Positions 30,201 to 45,000 of a stretch of DNA of 64,000 nucleotides are shown here, piece after piece. Each line of letters begins with the position of its first letter. Positions within the stretch are counted from its first letter, which is position 1. Source of the DNA: Apostichopus japonicus (lineage: Eukaryota; Echinodermata; Holothuroidea; Aspidochirotida; Stichopodidae); NCBI RefSeq assembly GCF_037975245.1, contig NC_092561.1:12399001-12463000 (forward strand). The letters run 5' to 3'. The notes below the pieces were generated by a model. That model worked only from the letters and a program-made list of their open reading frames with translations, made no database searches and was not told where the DNA came from. The position numbers and the translations under genes are program-made.

Positions 30201-33200
30201 TGATCGATAACTCACAATCGATCGATCAATCCCGCACATTCGATTGATCGGTACCGCACATTCGATTGATCGGTACCGCACATGCGATTAATCGATAACT
30301 CACAATCGATTGATCGGTACCGCACATTCGATTGATCGGTTCTGCACATTCGATTGATCGGTACCGCACAATCGATCGATCGGTACCGCACATTCGATTG
30401 ATCAGTACCGCACATTCGATTAATCGATATCTCACAATCGATCGATCGGTACCGCACATTCGATGGATTGGTACCGCACATTCGATTGATCGGTTGCGCA
30501 CATTCGATTGATCGATACCGCACATTCGATTGATCTGTAACGCACATTCGATTGATCGGTACCGGACATTCGATTGTTCGATACCGTAAATTCGATTTAT
30601 CGATAACGCACATTCGATTGATCGGTACCGAACATTCGATTGATCGGTATCGCACAATCGATTGATCGGTAACGCACAGTTGATTGATCGATACCGAACA
30701 TTAGATTGATCGGTCGCGCACATTCGATTGATCGGTACCGCACATTCGATTAATCGATACCTCACAATCGATCGATCGGTACCGCACATTCGATTGATCG
30801 GTACCGAACATTCGATTAATCGATATCTCACAATCGATCGATCGGTATCGCACATTCTATAGATCGGTACCGGACATTCGATTGATCGGTACCGCACATG
30901 CGATGGATCGGTACCGCACATTCGATTGATCGATAACTCACAATCGATCGATCAATCCCGCACATTCGATTGATCGGTACCGCACATTCGATTGATCGGT
31001 ACCGCACATGCGATTAATCGATAACTCACAATCGATTGATCGGTACCGCACATTCGATTGATCGGTTCTGCACATTCGATTGATCGGTACCGCACAATCG
31101 ATCGATCGGTACCGCACATTCGATTGATCAGTACCGCACATTCGATTAATCGATATCTCACAATCGATCGATCGGTACCGCACATTCGATGGATTGGTAC
31201 CGCACATTCGATTGATCGGTTGCGCACATTCGATTGATCGATACCGCACATTCGATTGATCTGTAACGCACATTCGATTGATTGGTACCGAACATTCGAT
31301 TGATCGGTACCGCACATGCGATTGATCGATACCGCACATACGATTGATCGGTACCACAGATTCGATTGATCGGTACCGCACAATCGATTGATCGATAACG
31401 CACATTCGATTGATCGGTACCGAACATTCGATTGATCGATAACGCACATTCGATTGATCGGTACCGAACATTCGATTGATCGGTACCGCACAATCGATTG
31501 ATCGGTACCGCACATTCGATTAATCAATATCTCACAATCGATCGATCGGTACCGCACATTCGATTGATCGGTACCGCACATTCGATTGATCGGTAACGCA
31601 CAATGGATTGATCGGTACCGCACATTCGATTGAACGGTAACACACATTCGATTGATCGGTACCGCACATTCGATTTATCGGTAACACACATTCGATTGAT
31701 CGGTAACGAACATTCGATTTATCGATAACGCACATTCGATTGATCGGTACCGAACATTCGATTGATCGGTACCGAACATTCGATTGATCGATAACGCACA
31801 TTCGATTGATCGGTACCGAACATTCGATTGATCGGTACCGCACAATCGATTGATCGGTACCGCACATTCGATTAATCAATATGTCACAATCGATCGATCG
31901 GTACCGCACATTCAATTGATCGGTACCGCACATTCGATTGATCGGTAACGCACAATGGATTGATCGGTACCGCACATTCGATTGATCGGTACCGCACATT
32001 CGATTACTCGATATCTCACAATCGATTGATCGGTACCGCACATTCGATTGATCGGTACCGCAACTTCGATGGATTGGGACCGCACATTCGATTGATCGGT
32101 TGCGCACATTCGATTGATCGATACCGCACATTCGATTGATATGTAACGAACATTCGATTGATTGGTACCGAACATTCGATTGATCGGTACCGTACATGCG
32201 ATTGATCGGTACCGCACATACGATTGATCGGTACCACAGATTCGATTGATCGGTACCGCACAATCGATTGATCGATAACGCACATTCGATTGATCGGTAC
32301 CGAACATTCGATTGATCGATAACGCACATTCGATTGATCGGTACCGAACATTCGATTGATCGGTACCGCACAATCGATTAATCGGTACTGCACATTCGAT
32401 TAATCAATATCTCACAGTCGATCGATCGGTACCGCACATTCGATTGATCGGTACCTAACATTCGATTGATCCGTAACGCACAATGGATTGATCGGTACCG
32501 CACATTCGATTGATCGGTAACGCACATTCGATTGATCGGTACCGAACATTCGATTGATCGGTACCGCACAATCGATCGATCGGTACCGAACATTCGATTT
32601 ATGGGTACCGGACATTCGATTGATCGGTACCGCACATTCGATTGATCGCTACCGCACATTCGATTGATCGATATCTCACAATCGATCGATCGGTACCGCA
32701 CATTCGAATGATCGGTACCGCACATTCGATTGATCGGTAACGCACATTCGATTGATCGGTACCGAACATTCGATTGATCGGTACCGCACAATCCATCGAT
32801 CGGTACCGAACATTCGATTTATGGGTACCGGACATTCGATTGATCGGTACCGCACATTCGATTGATCGCTACCGCACATTCGATTGATCGATATCTCACA
32901 ATCGATCGATCGGTACCGCACATTCGATTGATCGCTACCGCACATTCGATTGATCGATATCTCACAATCGATCGATCGGTACCGCACATTCGATTGATCG
33001 GTACCGCACATTCGATTGATCGGTACCGCACATTCGATTAATCGATATCTCACAATCGATCGATCGGTACCGCACATTCGATTGATCGGTACCGCACATT
33101 CGATTGATCGGTACCGCAACTTCGATGGATTGGTACCGCACATTCGATTGATCGGTTGCGCACATTCGATTGATCGATACCGCACATTCGATTGATATGT

Positions 33201-36200
33201 AACGAACATTCGATTGATTGGTACCGAACATTCGATTGATCGGTACCGCACATTCGATTGATCTGTACCGTACATGCGATTGATCGGTACCGCACATACG
33301 ATTGATCGGTACCACAGATTCGATTGATCGGTACCGCACAATCGATTGATCGATAACGCACATTCGATTGATCGGTACCGAACATTCGATTGATCGATAA
33401 CGCACATTCGATTGATCGGTACCGAACATTAGATTGATCGGTACCGCACAATCGATTGATCGGTACTGCACATTCGATTAATCAATATCTCACAATCGAT
33501 CGATCGGTACCGCACATTCGATTGATCGGTACCGCACATTCGATTGATCCGTAACGCACAATGGGTTGATCGGTACCGCACATTCGATTGATCGGTACCG
33601 CACATTCGATTGATCGGTACCGAACATTCGATTGATCGATAACGCAGATTCGATCGATCGGTACCGAACATTCGATTGATCTGTACCGCACAATCGATCG
33701 ATCGGTACCGCACATTCGATTAATCGGTACCGGACTTTCGATTGATCGGTACCGCACATTCGATTGATCGGTACCGCACATACGATTAATCGATATCTCA
33801 CAATCGATCGATCGGTACCGCACATTCGATTGATCGGTACCGCACATGCGATGGATCGGTAGCGCACATTCGAATAATCGATAACGCACATTCGTTTGTT
33901 TTACCGCACATTCGATTGATCGGTACGGCACATTCGATTGATCGTAACCGTAAATTCGATTTATCGATAACGCACATTCGATTGATCGGTACCGAACATT
34001 CGATTGATCGGTATCGCACAATCGATTGATCGGTAACGCACAGTTGATTGATCGGTACCGAACATTAGATTGATCGGTAGCGCACATTCGATTGATCGGT
34101 ACCGAACATTCGATTAATCGATACCTCACAATCGATCAATCGGTTCCGCACATTCGATTGATCGGTACCGAACATTCGATTAATCGATATCTCACAATCG
34201 ATCGATCGGTATCGCACATTCTATAGATCGGTACCGGACATTCGATTGATCGGTACCGCACATGCGATGGATCGGTACCGCACATTCGATTGATTGATAA
34301 CTCACAATCGATCGATCAATCCCGCACATTCGATTGATCGGTACCGCACATTCGATTGATCGGTACCGCACATGCGATTAATCGATAACTCACAATCGAT
34401 TGATCGGTACCGCACATTCGATTGATCGGTTCTGCACATTCGATTGATCGGTACCGCACAATCGATCGATCGGTACTGCACATTCGATTGATCGGTACCG
34501 CACATTCGATTAATCGATATCTCACAATCGATCGATCGGTACCGCACATTCGATGGATTGGTACCGCACATTCGATTGATCGGTTGCGCACATTCGATTG
34601 ATCGATACCGCACATTCGATTGATCTGTAACGCACATTCGATTGATTGGTACCGAACATTCGATTGATCGGTACCGCACATGCGATTGATCGATACCGCA
34701 CATACGATTGATAGGTACCACAGATTCGATTGATCGGTACCGCACAATCGATTGATCGATAACGCACATTCGATTGATCGGTACCGAACATTCGATTGAT
34801 CGATAACGCACATTCGATTGATCGGTACCGAACATTCGATTGATCGGTACCGCACAATCGATTGATCGGTACCGCACATTCGATAAATCAATATCTCACA
34901 ATCGATCGATCGGTACCGCACATTCGATTGATCGGTACCGCACATTCGATTGATCGGTAACGCACAATGGATTGATCGGTACCGCACATTCGATTGATCG
35001 GTAACACACATTCGATTGATCGGTAACGAACATTCGATTTATCGATAACGCACATTCGATTTATCGGTACCGAACATTCGATTGATCGGTACCGCACATT
35101 CGATCGATCGGTACCGAACATTCGATTTATGGGTACCGGACATTCGATTGATCGGTACCGCACATTCGATTGATCGGTACCGCACATTCGATTAATCGAT
35201 ATCTCACAATCGATTGATCGGTTCCGCACATTCGATTGATCGGTACCGCACATTCGATTACTCGATATCTCACATTCGATTGATCGGTACCGCACATTCG
35301 ATTGATCGGTACCGCACATTCGATTAATCGATATCTCACAATCGATCGATCGGTACCGCACATTCGATTGATCGGTACCGCACATTCGATTGATCGGTAC
35401 CGCAACTTCGATGGATTGGTACCGCTTATTCGATTGATCGGTTGCGCACATTCGATTGATCGATACCGCACATTCGATTGATATGTAACGAACATTCGAT
35501 TGATTGGTACCGAACATTCGATTGATCGGTACCGTACATGCGATTAATCGGTACCGCACATACGATTGATCGGTACCACAGATTCGATTGATCGGTACCG
35601 CACAATCGATTGATCGATAACGCACATTCGATTGATCGGTACCGAACATTCGATTGATCGATAACGCACATTCGATTGATCGGTACCGAACATTCGATTG
35701 ATCGGTACCGCACAATCGATTAATCGGTACTGCACATTCGATTAATCAATATCTCACAATCGATCGATCGGTACCGCACATTCGATTGATCGGTACTGCA
35801 CATTCGATTGATCCGTAACGCACAATGGATTGATCGGTACCGCACATTCGATTGATCGGTAACGCACATTCGATTGATCGGTACCGAACATTCGATTGAT
35901 CGGTACCGCACAATCGATCGATCGGTACCGAACATTCGATTTATGGGTACCGGACATTCGATTGATCGGTACCGCACATTCGATTGATCGATATCTCACA
36001 ATCGATCGATCGGTACCGCACATTCGATTGATCGGTACCGCACATTCGATTGATCCGTAACGCACAATGGATTGATCGGTTAACGAACATTCGATTTATC
36101 GATAACGCACATTCGATTGATCGGTACCGAACATTCGATTGATCGGTACCGCACAATCGATCGATCGGTTCCGCACATTCGATTAATCGGTACCGCACAT

Positions 36201-39000
36201 TCGATTGATCGATAACGCACATTCGATTGATCGGTTCGGCACATTCGATTAATGGGTACCGCACATTCGATTGATCGCTACCGCACATTCGATTAATCGA
36301 TATCTCACAATCGATTGATCGGTACCGCACATTCGATCGATCGGTACCGCACATTCGATAAATCGATATCTCACAATCGATCGATCGGTACCTCACATTC
36401 GATTGATCGGTAACGAACATTCGATTGATCGGTACCGCACAATCGATCGATCGGTACCGCACATTCGATTGATCGGTAACGAACATTCGATTGATCGGTA
36501 CCGCACATTCGAATAATCGATAACGCACATTCGTTCGTTTTACCGCACATTCGATTGATCGGTACCGCACATTCGATTAATCGATATCTCACAATCGATC
36601 GATCGGTACCTCACATTCGATTGATCGGTAACGAACATTCGATCGATCGGTACCGCACAATCGATCGATCGGTACCGCACATTCGATTGATCGGTACCGG
36701 ACATTCGATTGATCGGTACCGCACATTCGATTGATCGGTACCGCACATACGATTAATCGATATCTCACAATCGATCGATCGGTACCGCACATTCGATCGA
36801 TCAATACCGCACATGCGATGGATCGGTAGCGCACATTCGAATTATCGATAACGCACATTCGTTCGTTTTACCGCACATTCGATTGATCGGTTCGACATAT
36901 TCAATTGATCGGTACCGCACATTCGATTGATCGTAACCGTAAATTCGATTTATCGATACCGCACATTCGATTAATCGATAACTCACAATCGATTGATCGG
37001 TACCGGACATTCGATTGATCGGTACCGCACATTCGATTGATCGGTAGCGCACATTCGAATGATCGATAACGCACATTCCTGTTTTACCGGACATTCGATT
37101 GATCGGTACCGGACATTCGATTGATCGGTACCGCACATTCGATCAATCGATATCTCACAATCGATCGATCGGTATCGCACATTCGATCGATTGGTACCGC
37201 ACAATCCATCGATCGGTACCGAACATTCGATTGATCGGTACCACACAATCCATCGATCGGTACCGCACATTCGATTGATCGGTACCGAACATTCGATTTA
37301 TCGATAACGCACATTCGATTGATCGGTACCGAACATTCGATTGATCCGTACAGCAAGTTCGATTGATCGGTAGCGGACATTCGAATAATCGATAACGCAC
37401 ATTCGTTCGTTTTACCGCACATTCGATTGATCGGTACGGCACAATCGATTGATCGATAACGCACATTCGATTGATCGGTACCGCACATTCGATTGATCGG
37501 TACCGCACATTCGATTAATCGATATCTCACAATCGATCGATCGGTACCGCACATTCGATTGATCTGTACCGCACATTCGATCGATCGGTACCGCAACTTC
37601 GATTGATTGGTACCGCACATTCGATTGATCGGTTGCGCACATTCGATTGATCGGTTCCGCACATTCGATTGATCGGTATCGCAAATTCGATTGATCGGTA
37701 ACGCACATTCTATTGATCGGTACCCCACAATCCATCGATCGGTACCGCACATTCGATTGATCGGTACCGAACATTCGAGTGATCGATAACGCACATTCGA
37801 TTGATCGGTACCGAACATTCGATTGATCGGTAATGCACATTCGATTGATCGGTACCGAACATTCGATTGATCGGTACCGCTCATGCCATTTATCGATACC
37901 GCACATTCGATTTATCGATACCGCACATTCGATTGATCGATACCGCACGTTCGATTGATCGGTACGGCACATTCGATTGATCGGTACTGCACATTCGATT
38001 AATCGGTACCGCACATTCGATTGATCAGTAACGCACAATCGATTGATCGGTACCGAACATTCGATTGATCGGTACCGCACAATCCATCGATTGCTACCGC
38101 ACATTCGATTGATCGGTACGGCACATTCGATTGATCGGTAACGCACATTCGATTGATCGGTACCGAACATTCGATTGATCGATAACGCACATTCGATTGA
38201 TCGGTATCGCAAATTCGATTGATCGGTAACGCACATTGAATTGATCGGTACCCCACAATCCATCGATCGGTACCGAACATTCGATTTATCGGTACCGAAC
38301 ATTCGATTGATCGGTACCGCACAATCGATCGATCGGTACAGCACATTCGATTGATCAGTACCGGACATTCGATTGATTGGTACCGCATATTCGATTGATC
38401 GGTACCGCACATGCGATGGATCGGTAGCGCACATTCGAATAATCGATAACGCACATTCGTTCGTTTTACCTCACATTCGATTGATCGGTACCGCACATTC
38501 GATTAATCGATATCTCACAATCGATCGATCGGTACCTCACATTCGATTGATCGGTAACGAACATTCGATTGATCGGTACCGCACAATCGATCGATCGGTA
38601 CCGCACATTCGATTGATCGGTACCGGACATTCGATTGATCGGTACCGCACATTCGATTGATCGGTACCGCACATACGATTAATCGATATCTCACAATCGA
38701 TCGATCGGTACCGCACATTCGATCGATCAATATCGCACATGCGATGGATCGGTAGCGCACATTCGAATTATCGATAACGCACATTCGTTCGTTTTACCGC
38801 ACATTCGATTGATCGGTTCGACACATTCAATTGATCGGTACCGCACATTCGATTGATCGTAACCGTAAATTCGATTTATCGATACCGCACATTCGATTAA
38901 TCGATAACTCACAATAGATTGATCGGTACCGGACATTCGATTGATCGGTACCGCACATTCGATTGATCGGTACCGCACATACGATTAATCGATATCTCAC

Positions 39001-42000
39001 ATTCTATTGATCGGTACCGCACATTCGATCGATCAATACCGCACATGCGATGGATCGGTAGCGCACATTCGAATTATCGATAACGCACATTCGTTCGTTT
39101 TACCGCACATTCGATTGATCAGTAACGCACAATCGATTGATCGGTACCGAACATTCGATTGATCGATAACGCACAATCCATCGATTGGTACCGCACATTC
39201 GATTGATCGGTACGGCACATTCGATTGATCGGTAACGCACATTCGATTGATCGGTACCGAACATTCGATTGATCGATAACGCACATTCGATTGATCGGTA
39301 TCGCAAATTCGATTGATCGGTAACGCACATTGAATTGATCGGTACCCCACAATCCATCGATCGGTACCGCACATTCGATTGATCGGTACCGAACATTCGA
39401 GTGATCGATAACGCACATTCGATTGATCGGTACCGCACATTCTTTTCATCGATAACGTGCATTTGATTGATCGGTAGCGCACATTCGAATGATCGATAAC
39501 GCACATTCGTTCGTTTTACCGCACATTCGATTGATCGGTACCGCACAATCGATTGTTCGGTACCGAACATTCGATTGATCGATAACGCACATTCGATTAA
39601 TCGGTACCGCACCTTCGATTGATCGGTATCGAACATTCGATTGATCGGTACGGCACATTCGATTGATCGGTACCGCACAATGCATCGATCGGTACCGCAC
39701 ATTCGATTGATCGGTACGGCACATTTGATTGATCGGTAACGCACATTCGATTGATCGGTACCGAACATTCGATTGATCGATAACGCACTTTCGATTGATC
39801 GGTACCGAACATTCGATAGATCGGTACCGCACATTCGAACGATCGGTACCGCACATTCGATTGATCGGTACCGGACATTCGATTGATCGATAACGCACAT
39901 TCGATTAATCGGTACCGCACCTTCGATTGATCGGTATCGAACATTCGATTGATCGGTACCGAACAATGCTTCGATCGGTACCGCACATTCGATTGATCGG
40001 TACGGCACATTTGATTGATCGGTAACGCACATTCGATTGATCGGTACCGAACATTCGATTGATCGATAACGCACTTTCGATTGATCGGTACCGAACATTC
40101 GATAGATCGGTACCGCACAACCGAACGATCGGTACCGCACATTCGATTGATCGGTACCGGACATTCGATTGATCGATAACGCACATTCGATTGATCGGTA
40201 CCGCACATTCTTTTCATCGATAACGTACATTCGATTGATCGGTAGCGCACATTCGATTGATCGGTACCGCACAATCGATCGATCGGTACCGCACATTCGA
40301 TTGATCGGTACCGGACATTCAATTGATCGGTACCGAACATTCGACGGATCGGTACCGCACATTCGATTAATCGATATCTCACAATCGATCGATCGGTACC
40401 GCACATTCGATTGATCGGTACAGCAAGTTCGATTGATCGGTAGCGCACATTCGAATAATCGATAACGCACATTCGTTCGTTTTACCGCACATTCGATTGA
40501 TCGGTACCGCACAATCGATTGTTCGGTACCGCACATTCTTTTCATCGATAACGTACATTCGATTGATCGGTAGCGCACATTCGAATGATCGATAACGCAC
40601 ATTCGTTCGTTTTACCGCACATTCGATTGATCGGTACCGCACAATCGATTGTTCGGTACCTAACATTCCATTGATCAATAACGCACATTCGATTAATCGG
40701 TACCGCACCTTCGATTGATCGGTATCGAACATTCGATTGATCGGTACGGCACATTCGATTGATCGGTACCGCACAATGCATCGATCGGTACCGCACATTC
40801 GATTAATCGGTACGGCACATTTGATTGATCGGTAACGCACATTCGATTAATCGGTACCGAACATTCGATTGATCGATAACGCACTTTCGATTGATCGGTA
40901 CCGAACATTCGATAGATCGGTACCGCACAACCGAACGATCGGTACCGCACATTCGATTGATCGATAACGCACATTCGATTGATCGGTACCGCACATTCTT
41001 TTCATCGATAACGTACGTTCGATTGATCGGTAGCGCACATTCGATTGATCGGTACCGCACAATCGATCGATCGGTACCGCATATTCGATTGATCGGTACC
41101 GGACATTCAATTGATCGGTACCGAACATTCGACGGATCGGTAACGCACATTCGATTAATCGATATCTCACAATCGATCGATCGGTACCGCACATTCGATT
41201 GATCGGTACGGCACATTCGATTGATCGGTAACGCACATTCGATTGATCGGTACCGAACATTCAATTGATCGAAAACGCACATTCGATTGATTGGTACCGA
41301 ACATTCGATATATCGATATCTCACAATCGATCGATCGGTACCGCACATTCGATTGATCGGTACAGCAAGTTCGATTGATCGGTAGCGCACATTCGAATAA
41401 TCGATAACGCACATTCGTTCGTTTTACCGCACATTCGATTGATCGGTACCGCACAATCGATTGTTCGGTACCGCACATTCTTTTCATCGATAACGTACAT
41501 TCGATTGATCGGTAGCGCACATTCGAATGATCGATAACGCACATTCGTTCGTTTTACCGCACATTCGATTGATCGGTACCGCACAATCGATTGTTCGGTA
41601 CCTAACATTCAATTGATCAATAACGCACATTCGATTGATCGGTACCGAACATTCAATTGATCGAAAACGCACATTCGATTGATTGGTACCGAACATTCGA
41701 TATATCGGTACCGCACAACCGAACGATCGGTACCGCACATTCGATTGATCGGTACCGTCATTCGATTGATCGATAACGCACATTCGATTGATCGGTACCG
41801 CACATTCTTTTCATCGATAACGCACATTCGATTGATCGGTAGCGCACATTCGATTGATCGGTACCGCACAATCGATCGATCGGTACCGCACATTCGATTG
41901 ATCGGTACCGGACATTCGATTGATCGGTACCGAACATTCGACGGATCGGTACCGCACATTCGATTAATCGATATCTCACAATCGATCGATCGGTACCGCA

Positions 42001-45000
42001 CATTCGATTGATCGGTACAGCAAGTTCGATTGATCGGTAGCGCACATTCGAATAATTGAAAACGCACATTCGTTCGTTTTACCGCACATTCGATTGATCG
42101 GTACCGCACAATCGATTGTTCGGTACCGAACATTCGATTGATCGATAACGCACATTCGATTAATCGGTACCGCACCTTCGATTGATCGGTATCGCAAATT
42201 CGATTGATCGGTACTTCACATTCGATTGATCGGTACCGCACAATGCATCGATCGGTACCGCACATTCGATTGATCGGTACGGCACATTCGATTGATCGGT
42301 AACGCACATTCGATTGATCGGTACCGAACATTCGATTGATCGATAACGCACATTCGATTGATCGGTACCGAACATTCGATTGATCGGTACCGCACAACCG
42401 AACGATCGGTACCGCACATTCGATTGATCGGTACCGGACATTCGATTGATCGATAACGTACATTCGATTGATCGGTACCGCACATTCTTTCCGTCGATAT
42501 CGCACATTCGATTGATCGGTCCTGCACATTCGATTAATCGGTATCGAACATTCGACGGATCGGTACCGCACATTCGATTAATCGATATCTCACAATCGAT
42601 CGATCGGTACCGCACATTCGATTGATCGGTACAGCAAGTTGTATTGATCGGTAGCGCACATTCGAATAATCGATAACGCACATTCGTTCGTTTTACCGCA
42701 CATTCGATTGATCGGTACCGCACAATCGATTGTTCGGTACCGCACATTCTTTTCATCGATAACGTACATTCGATTGATCGGTAGCGCACATTCGAATGAT
42801 CGATAACGCACATTCGTTCGTTTTACCGCACATTCGATTGATCGGTACCGCACAATCGATTGTTCGGTACCTAACATTCAATTGATCAATAACGCACATT
42901 CGATTAATCGGTACCGCACCTTCGATTGATCGGTATCGAACATTCGATTGATCGGTACGGCACATTCGATTGATCGGTACGGCACATTTGATTGATCGGT
43001 AACGCACATTCGATTGATCGGTACCGAACATTCGATTGATCGATAACGCACTTTCGATTGATCGGTACCGAACATTCGATAGATCGGTACCGCACAACCG
43101 AACGATCGGTACCGCACATTCGATTGATCGGTACCGGACATTCGATTGATCGATAACGCACATTCGATTGATCGGTACCGCACATTCTTTTCATCGATAA
43201 CGTACGTTCGATTGATCGGTAGCGCACATTCGATTGATCGGTACCGCACAATCGATCGATCGGTACCGCACATTCGATTGATCGGTACCGGACATTCAAT
43301 TGATCGGTACCGAACATTCGACGGATCGGTAACGCACATTCGATTAATCGATATCTCACAATCGATCGATCGGTACCGCACATTCGATTGATCGGTACAG
43401 CAAGTTCGATTGATCGGTAGCGCACATTCGAATAATCGATAACGCACATTCGTTCGTTTTACCGAACATTCGATTGATCGGTACCGCACAATCGATTGTT
43501 CGGAACCGAACATTCGATTGATCGATAACGCACATTCGATTAATCGGTACCGCACCTTCGATTGATCGGTATCGCAAATTCGATTGATCGGTACGGCACA
43601 TTCGATTGATCGGTACCGCACCTTCGATTGATCGGTACGGCACATTCGATTGATCGGTAGCGCACATTCGATTGATCGGTACCGAACATTCAATTGATCG
43701 AAAACGCACATTCGATTGATTGGTACCGAACATTCGATATATCGGTACCGCACAACCGAACGATCGGTACCGCACATTCGATTGATCGGTACCGTCATTC
43801 GATTGATCGATAACGCACATTCGATTAATCGGTACCGCACCTTCGATTGATCGGTATCGCAAATTCGATTGATCGGTACGGCACATTCGATTGATCGGTA
43901 CCGCACAATGCATCGATCGGTACCGCACATTCGATTGATCGGTACGGCACATTCGATTGATCGGTAACGCACATTCGATTGATCGGTACCGAACATTCGA
44001 TTGATCGATAACGCACATTCGATTGATCGGTACCGAACATTCGATTGATCGGTACCGCACAACCGAACGATCGGTACCGCACATTCGATTGATCGGTACC
44101 GGACATTCGATTGATCGATAACGTACATTCGATTGATCGGTACCGCACATTCTTTTCATCGATAACGCACATTCGATTGATCGGTACCGAACATTTGACC
44201 GATCGGTACCGCACATTCGATTAATCGATATCTCACAATCGATCGATCGGTACCGCACATTCGATTGATCCGTACAGCAAGTTCGATTGATCGGTAGCGG
44301 ACATTCGAATAATCGATAACGCACATTCGTTCGTTTTACCGTACATTCGATTGATCGGTACAGCACAATCGATTGATCGGTAACGCACATTCGATTGATC
44401 GGTACCGGACATTCGATTGATCGGTACCGCACATTCGATTGATCGGTTCCGCACATTCGATTGATCGGTATCGCAAATTCGATTGATCGGTAAGGCACAT
44501 TCTATTGATCGGTACCGCACAATCGATCGGTCGATAACGCACATTCGATTGATCGGTACCGCACATTCGATTGATCGATAACGCACATTCGATTGATCGG
44601 TACCGCACATTCGATTGATCGATAACGCACATTCGATTGATCTGTACCGCACATTCGATTGATCGGTACCGCACAATCCCTCGATCGGTATCGCACATTC
44701 GATTAATCGGTACCGATCATTCGATTGATCGATAACGCACATTCGACGGATCTGTTCCGCACATTCGATTGATCGATATCTCACAATCGATCGATCGGTA
44801 CACCACATTCGATTGATCGGTACCGAAGTTCGATTGATCGGTAGCGCACATTCGAATGATCGATAACGCACATTCGTTCGTTTTACCGGACATTCGATTG
44901 ATCGGTACCGGACATTCGATTGCTCGGTACCGCACATTCGATTAATCGATATCTCACAATCGATCGATCGGTATCTTTGGTTCGATTGGTACCGCACAAT

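Larger units (their letters stand above)
17401..39000 (+). repeat. Satellite block of mosaic duplications
   Basis: Only 22-bp satellite is seen. The block is dominated by two alternating composites. One is a GATTAATCGATATCTC monomer followed by an AATCGATCGATCGG monomer. The other is a triplet ending in the 20-bp TTCGTTCGTTTTACC unit. Segments are duplicated at several offsets: 2,044 bp (20,326 to 22,370), 2,724 bp (26,498 to 29,222), 3,076 bp (25,336 to 28,412), 3,450 and 3,364 bp (27,488 to 30,938 to 34,302), and 1,926 bp (36,540 to 38,466). A TATGTAACGAAC monomer is confined to about 19,900-35,500. Confidence 0.8.

Noticed and set aside
39100-40602. Long minus-strand open frames (500 codons here; also 55,702-57,210, 61,485-63,044, 23,864-25,009 and many others) as repeat-protein genes
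   Set aside because: They follow automatically from a 22-bp monomer without minus-strand stops and overlap one another in all frames with the same 22-residue repeat. There are no introns, flanking signals, unique termini or frame preference.
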